Source: Hyphodiscus hymeniophilus | Lineage: Eukaryota > Ascomycota > Leotiomycetes > Helotiales > Hyphodiscaceae | NCBI GenBank assembly: GCA_016508695.1 | Contig: VNKQ01000004.1 | Coordinates: 1,240,001 to 1,304,000, forward strand | Reading direction: 5' to 3' | Length of the DNA: 64,000 bases | Shown here: in pieces, positions 12,363 through 23,095 of the stretch | How the letters are laid out: every line of letters begins with the position of its first letter | Position numbering within the stretch: position 1 is the first letter of the stretch | Notes under the pieces: generated by a model | What the model was told of the DNA's origin: nothing | What the model saw: the letters and a program-made list of their open reading frames with translations, nothing else | Database searches by the model: none | Position numbers and translations under genes: made by a program

Positions 12363-13100
12363 ATGTGCGTCACAACAGAGAGACACTCGTCGGTTTGTCT
12401 ACACAAAACATTGCACACAGAAAAATGCAAAAGAGAAACTGGAAGGGGGTCGTTAATCAACCGCTTTAGCAGCAAGAAATGCAAAGCGGTCATCAACATT
12501 ACGCACTATTATGAAATCTGCCACGATTGCCGTCGCTTTTGGCAGACTCATGGAGTGTCCGAGCATGAAGCCACAAAAGCAACAGGCAAGTATCGCAAGG
12601 ATCACGACCACCATGCTCCCCTTCCACCACAGACTGTGTGGCTATCTCTGGGAGGAGACAACAACCTGGCGAGACTGGTAGGCAAGCATTTTGGCAACGG
12701 GAACCAGGGTTCTGCAGAGACACTATGGCCATCAACTTCGCAAGAGGAAACACCAGAACAAGAATCTCTTCCCATCTTACTACCAAGAACGTATACGCCA
12801 CCCAGAATGACGAACTCCAAAGTAACGGTATCTGGGAGCTTCTTCAGCGACTTTGACTGGTCAAGCGACACAGCCAACACTCAAGACTTCATGCTTGGGA
12901 ATGTCAATAAACCGCTTCCCATGCACCCTGACGAGGACTTCGAGACGCATCCTTCAATCTCGAGAGCAATGCAGGCTGACCTCGACAAGCCACTCCCCAG
13001 GCCACCAAGGTCAGATTCTCCGCATCCAAGAGCCCCACACGACAGCCAGTATCCTGATAGGAACCTTCCTGCTAACAAGTACTATCCTCGGTTCATCTAG
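12363..13100 (+). CDS. Fungal hypothetical protein with N-terminal Cys/His-rich region
   Basis: Single-exon frame of 245 codons from the ATG at 12,363; the same frame is open back to an ATG at 12,213 (295 residues). I prefer 12,363 because the protein then begins MCVTTERHSSVC, the style of a fungal family whose members start with a few Cys and His and continue with a YYxxCxxCRxFW-like segment. Here HYYEICHDCRRFW lies near residues 47-59. The remainder is polar, with a C-terminal part rich in Pro, Asp and Ser (DKPLPRPPRSDSPHPR), probably disordered. The Cys/His spacing suggests metal binding, but I know of no characterised function. No partner gene is implied by the neighbours. Confidence 0.6.
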   Translation: MCVTTERHSSVCLHKTLHTEKCKRETGRGSLINRFSSKKCKAVINITHYYEICHDCRRFWQTHGVSEHEATKATGKYRKDHDHHAPLPPQTVWLSLGGDNNLARLVGKHFGNGNQGSAETLWPSTSQEETPEQESLPILLPRTYTPPRMTNSKVTVSGSFFSDFDWSSDTANTQDFMLGNVNKPLPMHPDEDFETHPSISRAMQADLDKPLPRPPRSDSPHPRAPHDSQYPDRNLPANKYYPRFI

Positions 13101-13343
13101 TTGTAAGAGATGAGTGAAGGTGGAGTATATATCAAACATGAACGAAGGCTAGTCCTCTGATTGAATTTCATTAGTCTTTAGTTTTTTTTTTGGGAAATAG
13201 CTCTCGAATCCAAGTTTACATTACCGTATATGCAGAACCAATCTGAGTATGTGCATGACCTTGACGCTTGACAAACAGAATCTATGTGTCTGGCATGATA
13301 GCAAACCGATGGCCTTTTTCGTCCTTCCTCACAGCGCAATGGG

Positions 13344-14228
13344 TTATTTCGGCCTCCAAAGAGACCAACTACAAGCAATCCCAAATTTGATAGCCGCAGC
13401 AATCCACAAAGTAACAGACAAACCGGCCTTACTCCTACTGATCCAGCCTCCCGCAATACCACCCAGCAATATCATCAACACAGCTCCCAACCTCCGATTC
13501 CTCTTAACATTGTCCTTCTTCAGGAAATTTGGATCACTAGCCAGATCGCAATAAACGCTTGTCAGCACCGTTGTAGGCACCTCGTTAAAGCCCAAAAGTC
13601 TCGACGTCACAATCTGTCCGCCGGATTGAAAGGCGAGGAAGCCAAGGGGTAGGAGTTCGAGGAAATCTACATCTCCAGTGAGGAGTTGGACGCCGTGGGG
13701 TTCGGGCACGACGTGTGCTTGGACGAGAGCCGCGGCGATGATTATACAGATCGATTGTAGGAGGAAAGAGATGGCAAGGGTTCCTCGCGCTTTAGGTTGT
13801 ATGAGGCGAGTGCTTGCAAAGACGAGGCAGCCGAGTAAGAAGCAGGTTATGGAAGTTAGGGATTTGACCCAGCCGTATGGGTGGTCCGAGGGTTGATTGG
13901 ATGCGCCGAGGGCGAGGAAGATCGTGTTCCCTTATCATATGCGGTCAGCGTTGAGTTTCTAGGAGTAGGCAGGGCGTAACCCTTTACCGGTTTGCATGGA
14001 AACAAAGCATGTCCAAGCATTGTAGGCACTGCTGTCGCAGAGTCCTGATACTAAACAGCATGCTATTATGGGGATGTCCGCATGGTTGAGACTGATATCG
14101 GTCTTAAGATAGTTTGATGTCGCGTGCCAGCGACTCTGAACCTTCTGCACAGAGGCGGATGAGGGAGATCGTGGTTTCGTGATAGGTAGGGTGGCATCGG
14201 GTTCTGAGGGTTGTTGTGATGGCTTCAT
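13344..14228 (-). CDS. DUF1275 (YoaK-type) membrane protein
   Basis: Two exons (13,988-14,228 and 13,344-13,930) separated by a 57-nt intron give 275 residues. The splice restores the family motif MQTGNTIFLALG at the junction, which fixes both sites. After a polar N-terminal tail of about 50 residues there are several hydrophobic segments (IPIIACCLVSGLCDSS; SITCFLLGCLVFAS; ISFLLQSICIIIAAALV; LGAVLMILLGGIAGGWI) and the conserved FQSGGQIVTSRLLG and VLTSVYCDLASDP stretches. DUF1275 proteins are predicted multi-pass membrane proteins, possibly transporters; the substrate is unknown. It is divergent from eEF3, with about 830 bp between the starts. Confidence 0.88.
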
Positions 14229-15057
14229 TTCTTCTCAATGCAGGCGGTAGATATATGAGGAAGAGAGAGAGCACTCGGGCTCGGACAATGGGATATAGAT
14301 TGATCAACGAAACGAAGGGACGACAACTAGAAGAGCCAGCAAACAAACAAACATGTAAATAAAGAAATAAACGGTTTACCGTCAGCCAGACAGAATAAAA
14401 TTTCAGTCATTACTTACCTACCTACTTCGGGCCAGCGTCGGAATGGCGTCAAGATTCTGCCATCGCTACAGATCTGGGCCGGTGACGGAGCGGACTCGAG
14501 ATTTCCCTCGCTTGTTCGGTGCCTTAGGCTAGAACAGTATATAAATAAGCCATGTTCAATAGAGCCTAGCATTATCTTTGATTAGTAATGAGATAAGCCA
14601 ATTGACGGGCACTGATTTGGGTTTCGCCGTAATCGATCTTGCCTCCCCAAATCAGCGGGGCTACGGCTATTTTTGCTGATAAAAATTATTTGGGACTGCG
14701 CCCACAGAAGAAAACAATACAACATCTTGTTCGACTGTCCGGTCCTCCTCCTGCTCCTCCAGTCTTCTGCCACTTGCGGCTGAGACTCCGAATACCCTCA
14801 TCCATTTTCTTGTCAATCTTTCTGTCCGCATCATCTGTCCCGTCAGACAAATCTCCACTCTACCACCAAATCAAAGAAGTTCCTTGCCTCACTCGGAATT
14901 CTCACCATTCATCACGCCCACGTTTCGAAAAAATCCCACGCAAATTTTCACCAACACCACTTTCCGATACTAAAAGACCACAATATTTCAGATATCACAT
15001 AGTCTCACCTGCGCTACAACTCGAGATCTTATTCCAAAGAGCGTCTCTCGCTCAGAG
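14229..15057. promoter_or_regulatory. Divergent promoter region DUF1275 / eEF3
   Basis: This 830-bp region separates divergent starts. A TATA-like word (tatataaata) lies at about 14,538-14,547. From about 14,735 to 15,050 the plus strand is markedly pyrimidine-rich with few G, the arrangement typical of promoters and 5' leaders of highly expressed fungal genes such as translation factors, so this half most likely serves eEF3. A 5' UTR intron is possible but not demonstrable. Open frames here are not convincing coding sequence. Confidence 0.55.
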
Positions 15058-18000
15058 ATGCCGCATCTCGAATCTCCACCCCGCCAGCCCACCATGCCTA
15101 TTATGATAGCAAAGTCCGGCGATGCACCTTCACAAGAGGATGTTACCGCCCTTCTCGACGCTGTATTTGGTGCCAAATCATCAAAGGACTCAGTCGACGC
15201 ATCGTACGCATTGTGCGACCTGCTCACTAACTCCTCCACCGGATTCCGAGGACTTAAGGAATATGGCATTCTCGCTGCGATAAAGAAGGGTGCGACCGAT
15301 AAGAAGAGTGCAGAGCGAAGAGAAAGCGCACAAAACCTTCTTGGAGCCTTATTCGAACGATTCCCTCCCCAACAAAAAATCACCGAAGTCATACTTATGC
15401 TTCAAGATGGCGGCCTGGTTACTTGCGCACTCGATGCTCTTGCAGACAAAGTCTCTGTTGTGCGTGAAGCTGCGCAATACGGACTCGATGAGTTATTCAA
15501 GAATCTCAGCTCGGAGGCTTTTGTTGTTGGGCTCCTACCCATCATAAGCGCATATCTGGCCAAGAGAACAGCGAAATGGCAGTCTGCAGCAGCCGCATAC
15601 AAGTTGATGCAGAGAATGGCGGATAAGTCGAAGATGGAGCTCGGGAGCAGCAAAGAAGAAGCCGAGAACAGGGAAATTCTCCGCGAAGCTATGGGAACGA
15701 AACTTGCAGGCTTGATTCCGATTGTTGAAGCAGGCATGACAGACATGAAGGTCGAAGTTGAGAAGCAGTCTCTAGCGACTATGACCTCTTTGGCCACTCT
15801 CCTCTCGAACGATGATGTCGCTCCTCGAATTCCTCTTCTGATTACCACTATGCAGAATCCGGACAAGGCAGCCCTCCAAAAGGCAATGCACGCACTCTCC
15901 CAGACGACTTTTGTGGCCATTGTCACATCTCCTGTTCTTGCAGTTCTCACGCCCCTTTTGGAAAGAACTCTCAACGACCCAAGCACTGCCCAGGAAGTTC
16001 TCAGACAAACCGTTGTAGTTGTTGAGAACTTGACAAAATTGGTTCATGACCCAGTTGAGGCTCGAACTTTCCTGCCGAAATTGAAACCTGGTGTGAAGGG
16101 TGTTGAGAATCGAGCTTCTCTTCCCGAAGTTAGAGCGATGGCTACCAGAACTCTCGTTGTTATCGACAAGGCCATGGGCGATGATGACGGAAATATTGCC
16201 CGTGGATCGATTTCTAGAACCACATCCGAAGACGTTGCTAAGGTCCTCGAGACAGAGATCAAGAACGCTGGAGGTCTTGGTGGTGATTTGGATGTTTTCA
16301 AGCTAGCAAGACCATATATGTGCTCGATGGTCGCTGAGGACGTCAACCATCGCTTCCTCACACGCGTGTCGTCCAAAATCACCCCTTACCTCCAAAATAT
16401 TATGAAGGCTCCCGGGTCCGCTGATATTGTCGGAGCTGCAGTTGAAAAGTTCTTCATTGACGAAGACCATCAAAAGTTTGGCCAGCCTGTGAAGGAAGAT
16501 GATGGCGAAATTGAGATCGTCAATACCGACTTTTCATTGGCATATGGAGGAATGCTCTTGCTCTCGCATACGAACCTCCGACTACTTAAAGGACACAGAT
16601 ACGGTCTCTGTGGACGAAACGGTGCTGGAAAGTCCACTCTCATGCGCAGTATTGCGAATGGCAAGCTTGAAGGATTCCCTAGCCAGGATGTTCTCCGAAC
16701 CTGTTTCGTTGAGCACAACCAGGGAGAAGATGCCGATATAAGCATTTTGGACTTCGTTTCAAAGGATCCTGCCATTGCGAAGGAGGGTAAGACCCGTATC
16801 TCCGAGGTTCTATCTGAGGTCGGATTTACTGCTGGCCCAGAAGGTCGTCAATCTGAGATGGTAGGCTCCCTTTCGGGAGGATGGAAGATGAAGTTAGCTT
16901 TGGCCCGAGCCATGTTAATGAAGGCTGATGTTCTACTCCTTGACGAACCTACCAATCACTTAGATGTTGCCAACGTAAAGTGGTTGCAAGAGTATCTCAA
17001 GTCTCACACCGAAATCACCAGCTTGATTGTTTCTCACGATTCCGGGTTTCTCGATGCAGTTTGCACGGATATCTATCACTATGAGCCGGGAAAGAAACTG
17101 AAGTCTTACCAAGGAAACTTGGCTGCCTTCGTCAAGGTCAAACCAGAGGCAAAAAGCTACTATACCCTCTCTGCCTCCAACGTCCAATTCAAATTTCCTC
17201 CCCCTGGTATTCTCACTGGTGTCAAGTCCAATACAAGATCCATTCTTCGAATGACGAACTGCTCTTATACGTACCCTGGGGCATCTAAACCATCCCTTCA
17301 GGACGTTTCTTGCCAATTATCACTTTCGTCCCGAACTGCTATTATCGGTGGTAACGGAGCCGGAAAGTCGACACTGATCAAGATGCTCACTGGCGAGACA
17401 ATTCCTACCGTTGGCCGTGTTGAGAAGCATCCCAATCTACGTATTGGATACATCAAGCAACATGCTCTCGAGCACGTCGAAATGCACTTGGAGAAGACAC
17501 CCAACCAGTACCTTCAATGGCGTTACGCCAATGGTGATGACCGAGAAGTCTACATGAAGCAGACTCGTATTCTTTCCGATGAGGATAAAGCCCAGATGGA
17601 GAAGGGAGTCAACCTCGACGGTAAAGGCGACAAGCGCATCGAAGCAATCATGGGCCGTCAAAAGTATAAGAAGACGTTCCAGTACGAAATCAAATGGGTT
17701 GGATTACTGCCCAAGTACAACTCCCAAGTCTCCCGTGAGACTCTTATCGAATTGGGATTCACCAAATTAATTCAGGAATTTGACGACCACGAGGCTTCCC
17801 GTGAGGGTCTAGGATTCCGAGAACTTTCACCAAAGGTCATTTCCAAGCATTTCGAGGATTTGGGGCTTGATCCCGAGATTGCAGACCACAATGAGATCAG
17901 TGGTTTGTCCGGAGGGCAGAAAGTCAAGGTCGTGCTTGCAGGTGCTATGTGGAATAACCCGCATCTTCTCGTTTTAGACGAACCCACCAATTTCTTAGAT

Positions 18001-18480
18001 CGTGAGTCTCTTGGTGGTCTAGCTGTTGCTATTCGTGATTACAAGGGTGGCGTTATCATGATTTCTCACAACGAGGAGTTTGTTGGTGCATTATGTCCTG
18101 AACAATGGTATGTCGCCGACGGTCGGGTCACACACAAGGGTCATCTTGCTGTCTCTGCGGATCGATTTGAAGATAGCAGCCGACCTGGAAGTGGGTTCAA
18201 CAGCAGCGTCGCCAGCATGGCCAGCAGTGCTGTAAGCAGCGCGAATGCTAGTGCAGCAAACAGCGGTGCTGAGGATAATGGGGACATGGCTTTCAGAGCT
18301 AAGAAGAAGAAGAAGATGACGAAGAAGGAGATGAAGGAGCGCGAGTCGAGGAAAAGATTGAGACACATTGAATGGTTCGTTGCCTCCACCACTCCGTCCC
18401 AAAAAACACGTCTAACATTATTCAGGCTCAATTCTCCTAAAGGAACACCTCACCCGGTAGACACAGATGACGAGTCTTGA
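15058..18480 (+). CDS. TEF3: Translation elongation factor 3 (eEF3)
   Basis: Fungal ribosome-bound ABC-F ATPase that drives E-site tRNA release during elongation. The frame is 1,140 codons; a 51-nt intron at 18,375-18,425 (donor GTTCGT, branch ctaac, acceptor CAG) is in frame, so the spliced product is about 1,123 residues and regains the family C-terminus EWLNSPKGTPHPVDTDDES. Visible parts: HEAT repeats (about 30-340); first ABC domain with Walker A GRNGAGKST near residue 520, signature LSGGW near 604 and LLLDEPTNHLD near 630; second ABC with GGNGAGKST near 765 and LSGGQ near 951; and a chromodomain insert (KKTFQYEIKWVG) near 871. The tail is Ser/Ala-rich, then a Lys block. It is somewhat longer than yeast eEF3 (about 1,044). 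A second ATG in good context lies at 15,094 and could be the true start. Confidence 0.97.
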   Translation: MPHLESPPRQPTMPIMIAKSGDAPSQEDVTALLDAVFGAKSSKDSVDASYALCDLLTNSSTGFRGLKEYGILAAIKKGATDKKSAERRESAQNLLGALFERFPPQQKITEVILMLQDGGLVTCALDALADKVSVVREAAQYGLDELFKNLSSEAFVVGLLPIISAYLAKRTAKWQSAAAAYKLMQRMADKSKMELGSSKEEAENREILREAMGTKLAGLIPIVEAGMTDMKVEVEKQSLATMTSLATLLSNDDVAPRIPLLITTMQNPDKAALQKAMHALSQTTFVAIVTSPVLAVLTPLLERTLNDPSTAQEVLRQTVVVVENLTKLVHDPVEARTFLPKLKPGVKGVENRASLPEVRAMATRTLVVIDKAMGDDDGNIARGSISRTTSEDVAKVLETEIKNAGGLGGDLDVFKLARPYMCSMVAEDVNHRFLTRVSSKITPYLQNIMKAPGSADIVGAAVEKFFIDEDHQKFGQPVKEDDGEIEIVNTDFSLAYGGMLLLSHTNLRLLKGHRYGLCGRNGAGKSTLMRSIANGKLEGFPSQDVLRTCFVEHNQGEDADISILDFVSKDPAIAKEGKTRISEVLSEVGFTAGPEGRQSEMVGSLSGGWKMKLALARAMLMKADVLLLDEPTNHLDVANVKWLQEYLKSHTEITSLIVSHDSGFLDAVCTDIYHYEPGKKLKSYQGNLAAFVKVKPEAKSYYTLSASNVQFKFPPPGILTGVKSNTRSILRMTNCSYTYPGASKPSLQDVSCQLSLSSRTAIIGGNGAGKSTLIKMLTGETIPTVGRVEKHPNLRIGYIKQHALEHVEMHLEKTPNQYLQWRYANGDDREVYMKQTRILSDEDKAQMEKGVNLDGKGDKRIEAIMGRQKYKKTFQYEIKWVGLLPKYNSQVSRETLIELGFTKLIQEFDDHEASREGLGFRELSPKVISKHFEDLGLDPEIADHNEISGLSGGQKVKVVLAGAMWNNPHLLVLDEPTNFLDRESLGGLAVAIRDYKGGVIMISHNEEFVGALCPEQWYVADGRVTHKGHLAVSADRFEDSSRPGSGFNSSVASMASSAVSSANASAANSGAEDNGDMAFRAKKKKKMTKKEMKERESRKRLRHIEWFVASTTPSQKTRLTLFRLNSPKGTPHPVDTDDES

Positions 18481-19301
18481 GTTTTCTTCCTACCGAGATA
18501 TGAGTCTTCTACGAACTGCGTTCACATTCCGCAAAAGTTACGGAAGTAATGCTTTGCTTGTCTGTATATACAACGAAGAGGATAGAAGACCTCCTCTGTG
18601 CATTTGGAAAGTTTGAGGCCACGTAGCAAGCAGCATTGGGTCATTCAAGGCGTTTATAGACCGGATAGGAGATGAGACTTGTCATTTTCATAGATTACTA
18701 ATTGTACTCGATGGTCACCGCTGAGTTATAACCAAAGTTCGAGATTCTGTGAAATAGAGGTCTCTCCGATGCACTGATTCCTATTCAGTGAAGGGTGGTC
18801 TCGGATAGTTCGGCAGACCATTCCTCCTCCTAGAGGTAGGTGCTTAGTCTCTGAATATGGTATATTAACCTCGTTTAAAGCACGCAGATGGATAAATCGA
18901 TAAGATCGAGTAGGGAAGAAGACCGTTCCCTCAGAGGCGGCTTGCCCACCGAAGTTTGAGGGATTGATTTCTGATCAAAACAGTACATACCGCAGATGGT
19001 AAAGTGGGGGATAGAGGGCATGGTTTCAGTGGAGAAATTTGTCACTGTGTGTTCGGCCAGAAGCTCTCGTCAGTGGTAACAAATCCTTCTACTAAGAAAA
19101 GAGGCCAAAAATTCTGGAAACCCATCAGTGACATGCAAAGCGGGATTATCTTCAAACCCGCGCTCCTCTAGTAATGGTCTTTCTTCTTTCTCAGAAAGCC
19201 ACTTTCCCAATCTTCATGGCCATAGAGCGGCCAGTTGACTTCAAAAAATGCTTTACGAGGTCGGTTAGATAGATGTCCGTCCCTATCCTCATCAGCCTGT
19301 G
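18481..19301. other. Intergenic between convergent genes
   Basis: About 820 bp holding the 3' region of eEF3 and that of the minus-strand amidase. On the minus strand a short frame ending near 19,160 (with WPLYGHEDWESGF) could be a last exon of the amidase, so part of this stretch may be coding. No other structure was recognised. Confidence 0.5.
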
Positions 19302-21588
19302 CTATTTATAATTTACAATTAGCAACCTACCAGGAGCACCTAGAAGCATTAAGCTGACAGGTTGGTACTCTTCGTTTCCAGTGACTCGAGAGTCGTATGA
19401 TCTTTGACCAACTTCGACCTTATCAGCTTTGGTTAAACTCCCTGCATTGCCGGCGGAGTCCCACCTGGAAAGCTTATTGAAGGTCCCCCTCCCAAGACTG
19501 AGAACATCGTATCTGGGCATCCGAAACCTTGCCATTTCCTTCCCGCCCGTTCAACGGCTCTGAGTCTTCGATCAGTATGTCTTATAACATGTACCACTTG
19601 GCAGGCAGTTACGAACCCAGCTGAATCATAAAGCATTTCTGTTTCACCGACGTAGTCATCTCTATAAGAAATGTCTGCATCTCCACTCGCCAACAAAAGG
19701 ACAGTTCCCTCAGTGAAGACGTATCTCCCGAGAAATTGTTTGAGCACTGATTTCTCCTCGCAAGCCTGTCGGTACTGGGATTCCGTTAATTCTGACCCCA
19801 GATCCCTAGGAACGGTCAGCTGAAGTTTATTTGACCAGACGTATATAATTGTAGGACTTAACCATTTATATTGGATGAGAGGGTCGACGTAGGGTGCTTC
19901 TCCAAAAATGGCTTTATACTCGGCCCTGAAAGCAAGGTTGTTGTGCCAGGAGTCGTGGAGCTGAATGTGGGCAAGCGTCTGCATCACTGGTCAGCTTTAA
20001 GCACATCTGATGATGAATTCTATGTACTGATGCGAAATACTCGAAGAATGGTTTGGAAATGTGTGCTTTCGACCTCCATAGCTCATCGATATCGAAGTAG
20101 GTACTTTTGATATTTGCCAATATCTCCAGGTCGCCAACGAAAGAGTTCATGAGTTTCAGTTTGGATGGAACAACATGTGAGAAGGCCCGTGGGACCAACA
20201 GTCTCTTAGGGAGCTACACATCATCAATCAGACATCAGAGACGTTGGGAACTTGCTTGTTGAGTAGCACTCACCTTGAATGGAATGTCAGAATAGCTACT
20301 TCCAAGCCACGATCTTGCCACGTCCCCAAAGTCAGAGATATCTCGAGAGAAATGGCCGGGAGTGTCGAGCAGCCTGTGTTGTAAGAATATATTCACTTCT
20401 CGACGAGGAAAACGTACGCCGACACTGCTAGAGCTCCGACGTTGGAGAGCGCACCATGACTTGGCCGCAGACCAAAAATACCACACGCCGCAGCTGGTCC
20501 AACCATACTTCCCAGACATAAGGCTGCGTTAGAAGGAGATCTCGGACAAAAGATTCGACTTACTATCTGATCCAATGCTGAAGTCTACCCAGTTATAGGA
20601 TGCAATTGCCACAGCACTTCCAGAGCTGCTACAATCTGGGCTCAGATACCCATCCCCTCTAGGATTGAAGGGGCACTGGTAATCGATCCAGTCTCGAGGG
20701 GCCATTCCAGATGCAAATTGAACGGTTTTTGTCTTCCCTATAATGACCGCTCCCAAGCTGATAAGCTGCTGAATTGATGTCGCAGTTTTCGTGGCTTCTT
20801 GCTGGAAAGATTCGTAGGCTTTACTGCCAATACCTGTCTTCAGACCACAGATATCATAGATATCCTTGACAGCCACACGTTTCCCAGATAGTGGAGCGGA
20901 GGGGCTGGGTGGGGGGAAGTAGTGTCGTGATGGAATGGGAATGCAAGTATCCAGGACTCGTCGATAGCTTGTTTGGCGTTAGTTTCTGGCAAAAGCTCAG
21001 GAGTCCCAACTCGACTCACCTCTCAGGGTTGTCTTCCGATTCCACAACCCCGTAGACAAAGGCTCCGTTAGGATCTGAGCACAGTTTGAAAACCTTATGC
21101 ATACCGGATTCTAGCTGAATGTACGGTCCTGGCCGAAGTCTCCCGGTGCAGAAGTGCCAATTGGGGCAAAGCTTCTGGAACGCATCGCCATCGTCTATGA
21201 TTCTGGGATGTGGTGCTTGAGTAACATCCTGGAATAGAATACAGGACAAAAAGTCCTCGCAGAAAACGTCGTCCAAGCTCAACATATCATCAATGGTTGT
21301 CTGTAGCCATGATGATGTGATGAACTGAAGACCCTCGATACTAATGATGGTCACTGGGAGCGGAAGGTGGTGATCCTTGATGGGCCACTTCTCGACCATA
21401 GAACTTGAATCGCTTGATTTTGGGCCGATCAGATATCGTGAACTGCCAACGGAGCAGACCTGCTCAACTTGACACGTCATCGTCCCAGCAGTACATTCAA
21501 CAGAGAGCCGGTACTTTCTCACGGCAGGATCGAAGAAGATTTGAGTCCCAAGCAATTCTCTCCTACCCCGAATTCCGAAGACCAGCAA
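19302..21588 (-). CDS. Amidase-signature protein with N-terminal Arp1-like region
   Basis: At least seven exons, most fixed by restored motifs: 21,020-21,588; 20,564-20,967; 20,418-20,523; 20,274-20,373; 20,028-20,213; then from 19,978 downward. About 200 N-terminal residues resemble the domain that precedes the amidase in fungal 'Arp1-like' fusion proteins. The amidase part shows AVKDIYDICGLKTGIGS (catalytic Lys), GKTKTVQFASG, CSSSGSAVAIAS (cis-Ser), GSDT, AAACGIFGLRPSHGALS and LDTPGHFSRD. Members hydrolyse amides or act as unassigned pigment/secondary-metabolism enzymes. Oddly, the usual GSDTGGSIR reads GSDTLCLGSMVG, so a Gly before the nucleophilic Ser is replaced and two residues are added. 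The 3' end is uncertain: the last intron probably uses a GTTCGT donor, and a further exon near 19,160 is possible. Confidence 0.8.
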
Positions 21589-22085
21589 TTGTGTCGTCCT
21601 TGTTGCGAGCAGATACTACTAACAAGATACTTGGGTATTTTAATCAAGATCGTGCTCAATAGCTCATAACTATGAAGGATGTAAGACTTCAAACCCTGCT
21701 TCTCGCAATACGAAGGTGACAGTGATATTTGACCTATCATTTAGTTTCTTATACCAGTGCGGTCAGGACGGGACTGACGAGCTCTGAAGCACGTGAATAT
21801 CACGAGTTTCTGTTGTCCCAGTGCGGCAGTAGAGAGAATCTTCATGCACAGGATCCAAGGAAATCATGACTCAGATGGGGTATTTATGATCTACAGATAT
21901 TAGTCGTCATGTTCTTCATCAAGATTGCCAAAGATTTTTACAGAGTTAGATTTCTTACTCCTTGAGGGGTAGAGGTATCGAAGGCATTGAATGAAGGCTA
22001 TGAGGAGGCCTTGCTTTTATTTCAGATCACTTATTTGCATTGAGATTTAGAGCAGCCTCCGTTTTCAACCCCTCCCCCCAAACTT
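21589..22085. other. Intergenic, no supported gene
   Basis: About 500 bp upstream of the minus-strand amidase start and before the dehydrogenase pseudogene. It includes the amidase promoter. Short open frames overlap the amidase's first exon and are antisense shadows. No repeat or RNA structure was recognised. Confidence 0.5.
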
Positions 22086-22370
22086 ATGGCTTCCCATGTC
22101 ATGGTTTTACCAAATTCCACGATTGTCCTTATCACAGTAGCCAACCAAGATGTTGGCTTTGAGACTGCGAAAGATTTGCCAAGGAACAACCTAGCTTCCA
22201 CACCTCAGTGGGAAGTCGAAATCCAGAGCATGGACAAGCGGCAGCCAGCGAAAATTCAAGACCGAAGTCGTCCCGTTGAAGCCATTACTATTGACCTCTA
22301 TCTAATGAGTCTATCACTGGGGTGGCAAAGGAGGCAGAGTCGAAATCCGACTTAGCTTTAAATAATCGTT
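22086..22370 (+). pseudogene. Short-chain dehydrogenase/reductase pseudogene fragment
   Basis: The frame begins like the N-terminus of a fungal SDR: STIVLITVANQDVGFETAKD resembles the NAD(P)-binding start ITGANQGxGFExAKxL, but the first and second Gly of the TGxxxGxG motif are replaced by Val and Asp. After VEAITIDL the expected continuation (SNESITGVAKEAESKSDLAL) is found in another frame from about 22,304, so there is a frameshift. The Asn and Tyr-x-x-x-Lys catalytic part is absent downstream. Both glycine losses plus frameshift plus truncation indicate a dead copy. It is unrelated in position to the intact SDR at 42,968-44,099. Confidence 0.7.
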
Positions 22371-23095
22371 GTACCTTTTGGGAAAGTTCTCAGTTGTGTG
22401 TAATGCCTGGAGTCATTGTACCTCCTTGTATGTTGTCCTGACTGCACGTTGAGCTCAGTAGCCAAGACGTTTGTACCATCAACGTTACACAACTTTTGTG
22501 TCCAGAGAAAAAAAACTAACACTCAGTGTAAGGCATACTGGTGCGTATATTAGGATGGCACAATATGCTGTACGAGCTATCTGGTTAGATTGAGATCGAA
22601 AATACCACAAGTGTTGCGAAAGGATTTCTTCCTTCATCTTTTTGATCAAAGAAAACACTCTGTAATATGGATGTGCCAAAAACGTGATACTGTGTCCAGT
22701 ATCCATCCAAGTTGTTATTGACATGCTGTAATGTCGAATTCATAAGGTCATCTACCTGCCTCACTTCACTGACAACGAATCTCACTCCAGTCTTAATTGT
22801 GATAGATAAAATTGAAATTCTGATTGACTGAAATTAAAAAATTGATCAACAATCACATTGGCAATCGCTCATTTGGATTGATTGACTTCAGGACTCAACA
22901 AGTCTTGTACCTCCGCTACCCGTACAGTACCTGAGACCCTGTCATTAACATCAACGCCCGCTCTTGGTGTGTGTTGTACCGTTGTGCTTTGCGACAACGA
23001 AATTACAGTACCTATGTTCTGTGCGACACCAAACGACAAAATCGCAGTCCGCCCCAAGATCCAAGACCCTATCGCAGAATGCCCATATCGTCAAA
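22371..23095. other. Intergenic, promoter side of the Mpv17-type gene
   Basis: About 725 bp with no supported gene. Short frames near 22,485-22,785 (-) and 22,882-23,184 (+) show no family resemblance. It is locally AT-rich near 22,800-22,870 but without the RIP pattern. Confidence 0.5.

Noticed and set aside
15290..18431. Many open frames of 60-194 codons overlapping eEF3
   Set aside because: Shadows of the strongly codon-biased eEF3 frame.
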